The notes beneath the pieces were generated by a model that searched no databases, was not told where the DNA came from, and saw nothing but the letters and a program-made list of their open reading frames with translations. A stretch of DNA of 64,000 nucleotides from Telmatactis stephensoni (Eukaryota > Cnidaria > Anthozoa > Actiniaria > Isophelliidae). The stretch covers positions 806,001 through 870,000 of the forward strand of contig JALIZF010001889.1 in the NCBI GenBank assembly GCA_029948255.1, read 5' to 3'. The stretch's first letter is position 1. Every line of letters starts with the position of its first letter. Positions 1-12,000 of this stretch are shown in pieces. Made by a program: the position numbers and the translations under genes.

Positions 1-3000
1 GATGGAGAAGGCAGACACGATTGAGACCAATTGGACCACAAGGAACTTTGCGTGGTGATGTATATTACTTTGCACCCTGTGGCAAGAAGCTGAGAACATA
101 TCCTGACGTAACCAGGGTAAACTTGTCATTCACATTAATATTCGTATATTGTAGGACATGGGCTTCCTGTGTTTTTACCACAGGAAACCCTATTTATGGC
201 CTATTATTTCTTGTATATTTCTTGCACATGGATTTGATAATTAATGTGTAGTTTCAGAAAATATCCAAACCCCCACCACGGAGGGATTTTGAAATTCTGG
301 AGGGGAGGGGGTCAGAGAAGAGGATTGGGGGGGGGGCATTTACAAATTCTCTCCGTGGTGGGGTGTGTGGATATTTTCTGGAACTACACATTTGAAGTTT
401 CCAAATCAGTGCCTCTTTCTTTGGTTTGTCTATCCTCTTGATGATTGAATATTGAGGCAATAATAAGTGGACCAACCAACTATATTGTATATTGATCCTA
501 TTGAAAAACCCCTAGATGTATTGAAATGTTATTTAGTTTTTAACAAAATTACCTCTTGTGTACAGTATTTAGCAAAGAATAATATCACCCACCTGGTTCT
601 GGAAAACTTCAGTTTTAGCACAAAGCTTCATATTGGAGAAATCCTTGAATGGAAGGAGGTGGGTCAGATGGTTATAACAAAGTACAATAACTCTTGACGA
701 CACCTAAATATTGCAGACACTCTACTTTTTCAGGCAGCAGCGAGGTCCATTTCTGTACTTACTTACATTGTACAAATCCTTCATTGAATTAAAATACAAT
801 TTTAAAATATAATACAATTTTCCAGTGAAACTGATATAATAATGAATCTCAATATGTTAACTCAGCTATAGCCTATAATATCAACCATTTTTTTCTGAAC
901 CATTGAACAAAAATTATAATAAATCCCCAGTGTTACAGACCAGTTACGACAGTCACTTGCACTTGGTATTAATTTTTTACTATAGAGTGCGGTGCTGGTC
1001 TCTACTTAGATCACTTTTGAGTATACAGGAATAGGTCCATTCCTATACATCTTCCATAATTACACTGTCTTTGTTCATAAAATCAGCTTTTATTCAGATA
1101 ATTGCATATTAAAGGTATTTGTGTAATATGGCTCATGCTTCCACTTCACACATGTTTTGATCAGGCTATCAAACACAGAAAACAGTTTATTATTTCTTAA
1201 ATATTTATTGATACTATATCTGTACCTAACTGTCATTGTAAAGGGTAATACCTTTGAGCTATTAAGTCAAGAAGAGGTACAAAGAAGAAAAAATGAAGCA
1301 GATGCTAAAAAGAAGATAAAAATGGATAAGATGGTGAAAAGAACTGAGAGAAAAATGCAGAAATCAGGTAAGTTAATTTGTTCTAAAAACACCTCTTCTT
1401 TACTTTGTGCAATTTTGTCTTAATTTGTTGCATTGAAAAACCCTCATGCTCCACTTGCTATTCCACATGTTTTCCACATGTAAATACAATTATACAACTT
1501 CATTAGTCATTAGTATATGTCATTTTGCATGCCCAAGGCTGGAGGACAAAGGTTGAGTGCAAGGGAGGTAGAACTTCCAGTACTTCCAGAACTTCCACTA
1601 CATGGTCAGGGGCAAATTAATGCAGCAACCTGCATCTAAGTGAGAGAGCAGGTTTGAAGTTTGATTTTGCCCCGTGTCCTTTTTCCTGTAAGAGCCCCAC
1701 CTCCTCTTTAGGTGAAGATTCTTGTAAGCACTTTGTCCTGGTCTTTACACATACCTGCCTTTGAGCTCTGTAGCTCAGTATATATTTAAGAAATATGGGA
1801 TGAAACGCTGAGAGAGTATGAGGGCAGTACCACCTCTATTCTTGCATGGCAAAGCAGTTGTCTATTAACTTTTGATAAAAACTATACAAGGTGTATATGT
1901 ATGTCAGTTTGCTATCAATATGGTAAATAAGATTTGTAGAATGTTGTTAATATATAGTATAACTGTAATAGTCATCAAAGCTTCTGTGATCTTTTGTTAA
2001 GGTGACTCTGTAAGAATCATTTTGAAAATTTCTTGGTTGCTGTGCACAACAGAGCATCGAAATTACTCCTGATTTGACTCGAATGTGCTCAGCCAACATT
2101 TCTTGAATTAAATTTATTAAGGCCATCAGATTTGACTCACTCTCTCTCTCTCTTTTTGCCCTCTCTTTTTGTTTCTTGTTTAAAGCATTAGCAAAGGCAG
2201 CACAGGAAAAAAAATTGAGATTGAAAGTTGAAAAACAAATGGCCATAGAAGCGGTGAAGGCAAGCAAAAGAGAAAGAAGTTAGTTTCGTTCTGTTATTTT
2301 TTCTGTAATGTAGTTGTATGTGTGTCATGTAGAGGCTTTGCATGATCATTTGACATGAGAATATTTGTCAAAATTTTATCAGGAAAGAAAATAGCCATGC
2401 TAACTACATTCTTTAAATCAAGAAATTGGTTAATTGAATATGTTCTCGTGTTATTTGAATAAACAGGAAAAAATGTCAATTCTCAGCTTGGGTCAAACAT
2501 GGGGCTTCCTTGGGTCTAACCAGGGAATCCCTGGGAATCTGTTCTATTTTGACAAGTTTGGGTATTATAAATTTCCCAAGTAAAATAGAACAGATTCCAG
2601 AAGCCCCAAGTTGGGAATTGGCATTTTTGTCCCATGAAATGAAGAGTGAAAAGTCAGAAATTTTCCAAAATTTTCCAGAAACTGTCATGATGGGCAAACT
2701 AGCCTTCTATCATGGTAGACCTTTATAACAGACTTTTTCCACAAATTTTGACTTTTGACTCTTTTTATTAACGTTTTCACAGAACACAACAAAACAAACT
2801 ATTTCCACAATTTGGGTATCATATTTACAGATTTTCAAGAAATTACGTGAGAAAATCTCAATTATGCAAATTAGCTTAAAATTTTGTGCATGTTTCATCA
2901 TATCTGATTTGATCTGAAAATTTCTTGATTTAGAAAGTAGTTAAGGTAAGATTTTCATTTAGGATAATATATCCATGGACCAATAACCTAAAATTCTGAA

Positions 3001-6000
3001 AAACATTTTACATTTCACATGATCATATAAAGCATCTATTGCCATATTTTCTTTCTAAAGCCACAATCAAATAGTGGATAATAGTTTGTGATAGCTATTG
3101 ATGGCAGTCGATGCACTTGTAGTCAGAGGTGTGTGATGCAAAATGTTGTATAAGTGTAAATACAGGGATTAAAGTGATGTGCAGAGCAGGGGCATAGAGA
3201 GGCCTGACCAAGGGGGGGGGGGGGGGGGGGGCAGTCAGTGGAAAGGGTAAATTTCAAGGTCAAGTTCCCAACAAAATATGCAAATTTCCCCAGAAAGAAT
3301 GATTTGGGACAAAAGCATGTGGGAATTTGTCCAGCATCGAGAACAAAAAACTTTGTCCAAGTGTGGATTATACTTGAGATAACATTTACAGCTGTAAATA
3401 TTGTGAATTAAATTAAAAGTAAAACTTTAAAGTGATATCATCGACATCATCCTTCAGATGATGGCTAAAGTCCCCCCCCAGGTGCCCCGTTGCTAAGCCA
3501 CTGGTGTGGAGGGTAATTGGTAAAGAAAAAATTTAATTCTGTCATCCATACAAAGTTTTTGAACTCATAGAATATCTAAGTCCATTTTGAATTTCAAACC
3601 ACGACCTTCTCTACTAGAGAGCCCATTACTCTAACCACTAAGTTGCTGGAACTTCATTGGTGAACTAGAGCAGTTTTTGAATGGCTGGAAACTCCACCAT
3701 ACCATGACATACCACTTATTAGATAATTTTTTGTGTATTGCGGGCTGATATTTTAAACGGCATTTTTATTATCAAACCAGCACGCATGGGAAACTGTCAA
3801 GTTTACCAGTTTGAAGCCTTGACGTCATACAGGGCCGGATACACAAACCGGATTTCTAGAGGGTATTACCATCCCATATTGGCCCTCAAATGATACCTTA
3901 TTTGGTAAATTTATGTCACAATTGTATAATAAAGTGCTGTAATGTCTATAATCACATTCAAAATTCCTCCTATAACCCTACCATGCAGTGATCATGCAAT
4001 TTTCCCAGTCATATGGAATATGCTCTAATTCAGTTGAACATTGGGTAGTGTGTGATATAAATTTGTATAATTTATTGCTATCAGAAGTCACAGAAATGTT
4101 GTTTGTATAGTGTATCAAATGAATGTAATGTGTGAATGGGCTCAGAGTGATCCAGAAATTGCTGTTGGTTGATTGTTAGCCATCAGCATGTATATTTTTG
4201 AGAAAAGTTAGTCAGAGTATAAACTGAAAGTTGATGAAGGTTTTGATAGTGCATCCTTGACATGCAGTTCATGATTAAAAGGAAATCCTAAATTATCACC
4301 ATTAATAAGCTATCATGAATAGTAGTCCACTTTTTCATTGTGGCTTTATATAATTTTTTTGCAACATTTATTTTGCAACACTTATTTGCAATTTTATCTT
4401 GTTTTTTAACATAATCATTAACTTGGCCTAATTTAATTGTTGTAATTTTCAAGTTGAAAGTCTTTGACCAAACTGTGGAGTTAGCAAAATTATAGAGTTG
4501 CAATCAATTTTATCTTTTATACTAATTTACTAACATCAAACCTGCTTGTTCATTAATAATTGTACAGAAACATTATTGAAGTAACTACAATCCAGTGCCT
4601 TGCTGTGTATATATTACACTGGTAAAGGTGTTGTTAACTATAAATATAGTGGAAGAGGGAGCCATAAGGCCTAATGTTAAGGTTTGGGGTCACTTAGCAT
4701 TACGGTAGGGTAAAAAGTGCAATACATTCTATGCACATTAGCAGCATTTACAATATCCAGAGTTCTTTGACTTTTGTTATTGATCAAAATGTCCACTCAG
4801 TACCATGCAGAATATAAAATACAATTACCCAACTATATACCATTTGAAAAAATTACAATGGGTGCTTTTTCCGTGATGAGCTTTTATCAGGTATTTTTAA
4901 ATTCACAAAACAAAAAAATAATTACCATAGCCGGAAAAAGGATGTTAAAGTTAGCAAGACAGTGAAGTTTGAAGGAATTAAATCCAAAACTCACGAGAAT
5001 ATAATTTTTGAAAATTAAGTGTGAATTTGTAAGAAAACTTTTGCTGGTTGGCATCTCTTGCCTACCAGCGAATGTTTTCATACAAAATTTCAATTTTGGA
5101 AAATTCATATCTTCATGAGTTTGAAAGTTACTTCATTCAAACTTCACAGTTTTACCAATTTTGACATGCTCTTTCCTGCTATGGTAATTATATTTCTGTA
5201 CTGTGACTTTTGGAATTACATGAAAAAAGCTCATTGCATTACAGTTTTTGGCAAGTGCTTATGCAGTGTATATATAGAAATGTATCTGTACATATTAAGG
5301 GTGGTTTTATACAATATTTATTGTACATACTAGACTGTACGTGGCTTGCCAATGTGGTCCTCTGAAATTGCTAACTAATATCATTGTCAAAGGCTTTCAC
5401 AGACCCTTTGCATAAAACTTCGAAATATCATATGCAGAAACTCTGGCTCTGGCTTAATAAACCAAGAATTGTTGAATGATGGCATTGCTGAAATGTTGTC
5501 TTAACCAGGGAAAGGTGTATCTGCATATAATTAGTAGCATTATGCAAAGGGATTATGGATCTGATCTTCCTTTAGTTAATAAAAGAGTGATACAATGGAA
5601 CTGCACACACACTTCATGAAAATTTCCATCTGTGACACACTCTTTCTATTCACTACATTTTTTATTATGAAGATGTGAATCCATTGTATTCAAAATCAAT
5701 GTTGCAGTTATATTTATCTGTCCAAAACCATAAGCTGAGACAATATAGATATATACTTGTATTTGTCTTTTTTTAGTGGAAGCAAAGAAAGTGAAGAAAC
5801 TAGAACGCATGCAAGCAGTTCAGCAAGCAAGACAAGCAAAAAGAGACCAGCGTATGTATGCTAAGATTGGTAATGCACTGCACTGTGGTATAAGCTAGGA
5901 GTAGGAGCAAACTGAAATATTAACTTAGGAGCTTAGGAGTAGCTGCAAACTGAAATATTAACCTTCGCTCTAACCATTTTAAGAAAGCTATCTTCAGTGG

Positions 6001-9000
6001 TTAGAAGTGGTTGAGCATTCTCTCTGGTATATCATGTGCATTTCTTTCTTGGGATGCTTCCATCAAAACACTGAAATATTTTATATTTCCACAGTGCGCA
6101 TGCGCCGAGAACAAAAGAAACTGGACAAAGAGAATTTAAAACAGCAGCGTCGTATGGTAGGAAAGCTGAGTTTTATGATTCTGATTTTCTACAAAAGACA
6201 CAATCAAATACTATCTATGTTTTCTGACTGGAATCAACATTTTTTTCTGCAGGAAAAGTTAAGGAAACAGGAGCAAATCCGACTAGAGAAAGAATTAAAG
6301 GCTCACAAGGCACAGGAGGTGAGTAGTACGATATGGTAGTTAGAGGTCTTTATAAAGCAGAAAGGCAGATGGCAGGTTATTGAATGCCTCAGAAACTGTA
6401 CCACTTTACAATAGCTCTGTTGGTTGAGCCCTGATGTTTTTGCTTGCTTGTTTTTTTTAATTCACTCAGTCATCTCACTCAGCTATGCTGCCTACAAATT
6501 ATCTTGAATAAATGAATGCTATTATTATTATTATTATCTATCTCTGTAGGCTCGCCGTTCTAAAAAGAGAGATGTTGCAAGTGCAAAGTACGAAGAAGCC
6601 ATCAAGAAAGCAAAGGTAGATAAAACATACTTTTATTAATTATTAATGATTAATTAATTTATAATTAATTTAATGATCAGTGATTAATTTAATGATTAAT
6701 TTAAATATTAATTATTAATATAATTATTAATGATTAATTTAATTATTGTAATGTAATGTATTTCATGGTGCTAATGTGTTACAGGACAGAGAACTCAAGC
6801 GTCAGCAAGCTCTTCTTCTCAAACAACAAGTAAGACTTAATTGTGTACATTGCACCTGTACATAGTTTGGTTGTCAGAGTGGCATAATCAAGAGTGTAAG
6901 AGAGTGTAATATAATGTAACTTGTGGTAATAAATTTGATGTTGTTGCTGTTGTTGTTGTTGTTGTTCTTAAGCATGAGATCACTGAAATTGTCCATACAT
7001 ATATCAGATGGCTATTTATGTCTTGCTTATAAAGTCTTGCTTTTAAAGTAATAAATGATTTTGCAAATTAATGTTTATTCTGGGTCAAAACATTTTGAGG
7101 AAATATAAGAACAGTGTAAAGATTTTTTGGTGAGAATCTTATTGATTAGATATTACTTTGCTCTTATACAATGTAGACTCCTTTTGTATTAGATGAAGAG
7201 TGATTGCAATAAACCCGTGAAATAGTTAGTAGACTAATAGACACTAGTAGACATTATTTCCATTGTTTTCTTTTGTGTCTATCATACTATTACACACTTA
7301 CATTCAACTTTTATTTCACGGGCTTATTGCAATCACTCTATTTTGCTATTCTGTGAAATTGTAATTATAACATTAACAATAACATTTTAAATCATCATCT
7401 TTCACAGGACAAGGAACAGAAACGTCAACAACAAATGATGATCAGGGCATTGGAAATTCAAAGAAAAAATGAGGAACGAGAACGACAGAAGGAAGAAAAA
7501 CGGATGGAGAAGAAGCTCATAAAGGAGAGAAAACTAGAGCAAAAACGACGAGAAATGATTCTTGCTCGTGAGCTTAAAAAGCCTGTGGAGGACATGGTTC
7601 TCAGAGATGCAAAGGTGTGTAGTAATCATAAAAGGTTTTCTATTCAGTCCTTTCTGCCATCTTGATGGTTTCTTTTCTCCTTCTCCCCTGCCCTCCCCCC
7701 CTCTCCTTCCCCTCTCCCCAGTCCCCCTCCCCTCCCCAATCCCCTAAACCTCCAGCAAAAAAAGTATATGAGTTAAAAACATACTTTTCCATGACATGAA
7801 CATGTCAATGTCATGATGTCAGCTCTTTTCTGCAGAAATAATAATCTGAGTCAATGTTTTCTAATTTATTAATGTCATTTCTCATAGGAATTACCTTCAC
7901 TTCCAAGACTAAATGAATGTATTGTGTCTGGCAAAGCCTTTGCTGATATCCTCATGGTTAAGGAGTTTGTGGAGAATTTTGGGGAAGCAATTGATATAGG
8001 TAATAGAATATATTATTGATATTAGGTAATTTTGTAATTATTAATAACAGAATGTCATTTTAGATCCTGCTACTGAATTACCAAGCATACAAGAGATGCA
8101 GCTTTGTCTTTTGAATGAAGGAGAAGATGTGTTGCTACCTCTTTGTCAGGCATTGCTTGCACAAGCCATGGAGGACCCTGGATGTGATGGACCTTATGTA
8201 TGTACACAAACAATGCAAACAGCGTTTCTCTATCTTTTGACAGCAGGAAACCCTTATGACCATTACTGTTTCTTTCTCTTTCAGTCTGTTACATCCCTCA
8301 GCCAGCATTTACACAAAGTAGAATTGAATGAGAACAATTTATCAGAGATCCTGAGACTGTTTATCTTGAGCAGAAGTGCAGGGGAACATGAGGTTAGTAG
8401 ATATTTTTAAATTAAAATCTCTTTGTTAGGATTTAAGTGTCGACTTTTGCATTCCCTTCCAAGTCTTCATCAGCAAGTTTATTAGTTTTCATTAGAAAAT
8501 CCTCTAGTTGATTATACTAGAATGTCACTCAGTGTTTGTCAGTTTTGGAAGGTGGTAAAGAGCAAGTATGTCCAGAATCACCATTAGATACCATTGGTAA
8601 AATGTGTTTTACCAATGGTGTCTATTGGTGAATTTACACAGGGTTCCCTCTAAAAACCCTATCATAATATGTACGCTCGTGTTTGGGATTCCTGTGGTAT
8701 CAACTGCTTGGCTTTGGGATTCCTGTGGTATCAACTTCTACGGCCGGCTTTACCAATGGTACCAATGGTACCATTGGTAAATCGAATTCACCATTGGTGA
8801 ACCATTGGTGAAGCATGGTCCTTTTGGTAAATTGATACCCTCTGTGAATAATTGGATCACAACCGGACACATAATATGTAATATTGTCGTTTTCAAAAGC
8901 TGAAGTTCTTTATAAAAGTCCTTTCGGATTTATTGAATAATTCGACTGTTGGCTTAGCAATCGATCGACAAGCGGCCATATAATATAATGTGTGTTATCG

Positions 9001-12000
9001 TCGTTTTCAAAAGCTGAAGTTCTTGGATACAAAAGTCCTTTGATTTATTGAATAATTCGACTGTTTGCTTAATTTAGCAATCGATCACAAGCGGCCATAT
9101 TGTAATATAATGTGTGTTATCGTCGTTTCTAAAAGCTGAAGTTCTTGGATACAAAAGTCCTTTGATTTATTGAATAATTCGACTGTTTGCTTAGCAATCG
9201 ATCGACAAGCGGCCATATAATAAGTAATATGTGTCATCGTCGTTTTGAAAAGCTGAAGTTTTTGGACTAAGCGATAAAGCGGCTTGTAATATACAAGGCA
9301 AAGGTCCTTGATTGTTGATCGCAACCACGCAACCGATAAATTCAGTGTAGTTAACCGGCCATCTAGTTTTTGTATACCGTCATTTTCGAAAGCTAAAGTT
9401 TTTATGTTGGAGAAAGTGGCTTGTAAAATACAAGGTATTTTGGTGATTTACCCATGGAGAATATTTCCATTAATCACAACCAGGAATCGGCTACATAATG
9501 TGTGTTATTGTCGTTTTCAAAAGTCGAGGTTTTTGATAAAGCCATCTTTAATTTTGGTTACTGCACTGTGTTCAAATAATAATATACGACTGTTCGCTTT
9601 AATTATCAGTCAATCGCCCATTGAATCGATCACATTCACAAGCGGTTGCCAGTAATCTTTATTGTTGTTTACCTAATTTATCTTATATTACCGTAAAGAT
9701 GGAGCGTCTTACTTCAAATTAGAAAGAAAAAACTTCATAAAACATTGCTTACGTCTGCTCACGCATGAATGGCAGTGTTCCAATATTGATTTTAAATGTA
9801 ATGTTTTCAGTTTATATTAAATAATATGTACATACATTTTTAGCTATATAATTTTCCAGATTGGTATAAGCTTTTTTATAACACTGATCTGAAATATTTA
9901 TTTTAAGTCACTTTGTAATTGACTTTGTACAGTAGTGCTACATGAAATATTCTCTAAAACAAAATCCGGTATCATAATGTGAAGTTGATTGTTTGTATGC
10001 ACAACAAACAACAATACTAGTAATACTGTCTTCAAGTTTATATTGATAATGAATAATAGCTACGTACAAACAAATATTTCCAAACATTGATCTAATAGTT
10101 ACCTTCATTGTTGAATTCCAACTTGAGAGGAATTTTTAAGAAGTTTTACTGAAGGCAATTAACTGAACAGACGAAGTAAGCTAGCTTATATACAACGTAA
10201 CGAATCCTAAATCACTCATTCACAGGAAAACCGCAAGGACCTTTGTATCCAAATTTCAGTTGCTTTTTTTAGGAAAAAAAATCTATGTAAATCACACCCA
10301 ATTACTGTTCGTACGGAAGTCAAAATTATTTAGATTTTCAAGGTGATTCTGAATTAACTTAGACTGCCAACTCGACCGCATTTCACGCACATCAATATTA
10401 GGACTTCGATCAAATTTATTACAACTTTGATAGTATTGCATACCAGACAAAAACGTTAAAACAGAGAAATTAACGAAGAAATCGACCCTATCTTCGTCCA
10501 ATGAAATAATACCAAATTACGGTGAAAATCAATCATAATTTAGAATCCCGTACGAATAGCGAATTGAAATCCGCTGCCGTTCGCCGAAATGAGTGCAAAA
10601 ATAGTTCTTCAAACTCAGTCTGAAACAAAAAGTGTCTCTTTTTTAACCTTTTCTTCTGATATATAAGACTATTAAAGTTGTTATATACATGATCGAAGTC
10701 CTAATTTTGAGCTTCACATTTGATTGAGTTGAAAAGTGTCGCGACGTGAGACGTGAGTCGCCAAATCAGTAGCTTAGACTCGTATAATTAATAACCTGAA
10801 TCAGTTTAACTTAACAAGAATCACTTACTCCCTCTTAACAAAGCCATCATAATTTTGTTCCTGAAATAATACAGAATCACCGAGTAATCTAAGCTTCATG
10901 ATTTTGACTACCGTACGAATAGAAAACCGGGAGAAGTTCGCGTACGGGTAACGGATAGCCACTCCGTTTACGTTTTGTAAATAAAGTTCGTAGCCCATGT
11001 AAGCCCATGCTTAATTATTCAGACGACATCAAATGCAATGCACAGTACGGTTACGGCAGGAATTTCAAACGTTATTCTTTTGAAGTACGAGTCACATTGT
11101 CACCGTACAGTACGATCAATTGCCCATTCATTATTAAGATACCACATAGAACTTGTATCCAAAAAGTGATGGTACCATTCGTGAACACCTTCAAGCCCCT
11201 GCATCTCTTAGTCTACATGCCATTCAAAACAGGATACCCAATGCCTTAATTTCACCATTAGACAAAGTCATTTACCAATGGTGATTTCAGTTTACCAATG
11301 GTACCATTGGTACCATTGGTGAACACTTTCAAGCCCCTGCATCTCTTAGTCTACATGCCATTCAACACAGGATACCCAGTGGCCTAATTTCACCATTAGA
11401 CAAAGTCATTTACCAATGGTGATTTCAGTTTACCCATGGTACCATTGGTACCATTGGTGAACACCTTCAAGCCCCTGCATCTCTTAGTCTACATGCCATT
11501 CAACACAGGATACCCAGTGGCCTAATTTCACCATTAGACAAAGTCATTTACCAATGGTGATTTCAGTTTACCAATGGCACCTTCAAGCCCCTGCATCTCT
11601 TAGTCTACATGCCATTCAGCACAGGATACCCAGTGGCCTAATTTCACCATTAGACAAAGTCATTTACCAATGGTGATTTCAGTTTACCAATGGTACCATT
11701 GGTACCATTGGTGAACACTTTCAAGCCCCTGCATCTCTTAGTCTACATGCCATTCAACACAGGATACCCAGTGGCCTAATTTCACCATTAGACAAAGTCA
11801 TTTACCAATGGTGATTTCAGTTTACCCATGGTACCATTGGTACCATTGGTGAACACCTTCAAGCCCCTGCATCTCTTAGTCTACATGCCATTCAACACAG
11901 GATACCCAGTGGCCTAATTTCACCATTAGACAAAGTCATTTACCAATGGTGATTTCAGTTTACCAATGGTACCATTGGTACCATTGGTGAACACCTTCAA

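Larger units (their letters stand above)
2279..5776 (+). other. Large BAZ2 intron, degenerate repeats
   Basis: This 3.5-kb intron between coiled-coil exons holds the 2472-2625 foldback, a poly-G run at about 3211-3230, a decayed tRNA-like SINE near 3590-3655, and a decayed copy (about 3955-4037) of a repeat family also seen at 25691, 59121 and 60765. Short inverted stretches occur near 5040-5180. I see no coding exon here. Confidence 0.6.
1244..7614 (+). other. Charged coiled-coil exons of BAZ2
   Basis: Eight small exons encode an almost uninterrupted Lys/Arg/Glu/Gln-rich helix (for example EKLRKQEQIRLEKELKAHK and RQKEEKRMEKKLIKERKLEQ), ending in AKELKKP-like sequence just before the DDT domain. 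This is the equivalent of the basic coiled coil of BAZ2A/B. Exons are 45-207 nt while the intron 2279-5776 is 3.5 kb. Confidence 0.8.

Noticed and set aside
9308..9655. 115-codon ORF inside the hAT-like element
   Set aside because: No transposase motif, composition follows the local tandem repeats, and no splice or start context supports it.
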